From Actinomycetes bacterium (GTDB taxonomy: Bacteria > Actinomycetota > Actinomycetes > Nanopelagicales > Nanopelagicaceae): DNA of 55,078 bases. The position numbers and the translations under genes are program-made. Positions 54,284 through 55,078 of the stretch are shown piece after piece. The DNA is taken from assembly GCA_014190175.1 (NCBI GenBank), contig BJFZ01000005.1, positions 1 through 55,078 of the forward strand, in the 5' to 3' direction. Position 1 is the stretch's first letter, and each line of letters starts with the position of its first letter. The notes below the pieces were generated by a model, which searched no databases, was not told where the DNA came from, and saw only the letters and a program-made list of their open reading frames with translations.

Positions 54284-55078
54284 ATGCCAGCACCTTTACA
54301 CCCACAAGCTGCAAAATTTCTGGCAGATCGTGCTGCATTAGGCCTACCAGTTGCTGGTGAAGTGCCTATCTCAACTTTGCGTAAAAATACCCACCTTTTT
54401 ATTAATGATGGCGGACCCAGCGAAAGAGTTGCTGATACCCAATTAAAAACTATTCCAACTCCAACGGCAGATATTTCAGCATTAGTAATCACTCCTGAGG
54501 GACCCGAACCATTCCCGGTATTGCTGTTTTTCCATGGCGGTGGATGGGTTTTTAATTTCATTGAGATGTACCAAGCCCCACTAAGTGCAATAGCTAATAG
54601 AACAAAATCAGTAGTGATTGCCGTTAATTACCAAAAAGCCCCCGAGCACAAATTCCCGATTCCATTTGATGATTGCTGGGCAAGTGTTGAGTGGGTAATT
54701 GAAAATGCAAAAACTTTAAATATAGATCCTAAAAAAATTGCCGTTTCTGGAGATAGTGCCGGCGGAAATCTTGCCTCTGCAGTTGCACTTAAAGCACGAG
54801 ATGAAAATATTGAACTTGCATACCAATTACTACTTTATCCTTGTAATCAAAGAGATACAGATACTGAATCGATGAATGATTATGCCGAAGGTTTTGGTCT
54901 CACTCGCGATCGGATGGTTTATCTCTGGGATCAGTATTTAAATGGTAATGCTGATGACAAAAATCCTTATGCAGTTCCACAAAGTGCACCAACCTTAAAA
55001 GGTTTAGCGCCAGCGATTGTAATTTTGGCACAATGTGATGTGCTTTACTCTGATGGAAAAAAGTACGCACAACGATTA
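54284..55078 (+). CDS. Alpha/beta hydrolase, hormone-sensitive-lipase type (runs off the window)
   Basis: This open frame starts with ATG at 54284 behind a strong AGGAGG site and continues past the window end (265 codons seen). It has the family IV oxyanion motif FFHGGGWVF and the nucleophile motif GDSAGGN, with the YPCNQRDTD region after it. The catalytic Asp region begins near ILAQCDVL at the end; the His lies beyond the window. It is a carboxylesterase of unknown substrate. Confidence 0.9.
   Translation, partial: MPAPLHPQAAKFLADRAALGLPVAGEVPISTLRKNTHLFINDGGPSERVADTQLKTIPTPTADISALVITPEGPEPFPVLLFFHGGGWVFNFIEMYQAPLSAIANRTKSVVIAVNYQKAPEHKFPIPFDDCWASVEWVIENAKTLNIDPKKIAVSGDSAGGNLASAVALKARDENIELAYQLLLYPCNQRDTDTESMNDYAEGFGLTRDRMVYLWDQYLNGNADDKNPYAVPQSAPTLKGLAPAIVILAQCDVLYSDGKKYAQRL

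Noticed and set aside
54268..54561. Minus-strand open frame over the esterase start
   Set aside because: It lies opposite a plus-strand gene with AGGAGG, HGGGW and GDSAGGN motifs; it is a shadow.
1..55078. CRISPR arrays, tRNA or rRNA genes, insertion sequences, phage attachment sites
   Set aside because: None seen; no spaced identical repeats, no cloverleaf in the short spacers, no transposase or integrase motifs.

Overview
The window looks like a piece of a small, AT-rich, streamlined actinobacterial chromosome. The best guess is a freshwater planktonic acI-type lineage (Nanopelagicales or a relative). The evidence is the actinobacterial dcw order (mraZ-rsmH-ftsL-ftsI-murE-murF-mraY-murD-ftsW-murG-murC-ftsQ-ftsZ-pgeF-yggS-sepF-yggT), actinobacterial DUF3040 and DUF6504 genes, a mycobacterial-type LexA box, split CrtYc/CrtYd lycopene cyclase genes, a class II DAHP synthase, and very tight packing. 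Spacers are short, convergent genes overlap by tens of bases, and no stretch over 300 bases lacks a gene. The lineage is inferred; no 16S or tRNA gene was found.

Layout. (1) 1-17150, minus strand: the dcw cell-wall and division cluster, driven by a TTGACA/TAAAGT promoter carrying four GTGG repeats at 10-bp period (a likely MraZ operator). A long hairpin separates mraZ from rsmH. (2) 17263-23092: a flavin reductase, a DUF3040 membrane protein, and an SOS-type mutagenesis operon (DUF6504, DnaE2-like polymerase, DNA Pol IV) behind a perfect GAAC-N4-GTTC box. (3) 23174-28969: a zinc alcohol dehydrogenase and KduD-like dehydrogenase pair, then envelope-type genes (dolichyl-P-mannose-synthase-like GT2, methyltransferase, GT-B glycosyltransferase, TauE-type exporter). 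(4) 28974-32019: a divergent two-component system whose kinase has two membrane blocks and two kinase-like cytoplasmic parts. (5) 32079-44055: carotenoid genes in two blocks. The first is hydrolase, CrtA-like, CruF-like, CruG-like and CrtD/CrtI-like. The second is crtE-crtI-crtB with convergent crtYc-crtYd. A minus-strand M81 peptidase, CDP-alcohol phosphatidyltransferase and metF group sits between them. (6) 44106-45359: a TPP riboswitch ahead of a PnuC-family (PnuT-like) transporter and a P-loop kinase. (7) 45406-51216: a PASTA Ser/Thr kinase, endonuclease IV, a DMT transporter, and an NTF2-like, SDR and lactonase group. (8) 51235-55078: ogt, class II DAHP synthase, a phosphofructokinase with pyrophosphate-type residues, and a truncated esterase.

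How the parts work together. The dcw block makes peptidoglycan (meso-DAP type, from the MurE DNPR motif) and the division ring. The carotenoid genes can make geranylgeranyl-PP, phytoene, lycopene and cyclised products. The CrtA/CruF/CruG/CrtD-like set suggests that one end of the molecule is hydrated, desaturated, oxidised and glycosylated, as in antenna carotenoids of microbial rhodopsins. At least ten genes, mostly operon heads, have a TANNNT hexamer exactly 6 or 7 bases before the start codon. This points to widespread leaderless transcription and helped choose several starts.
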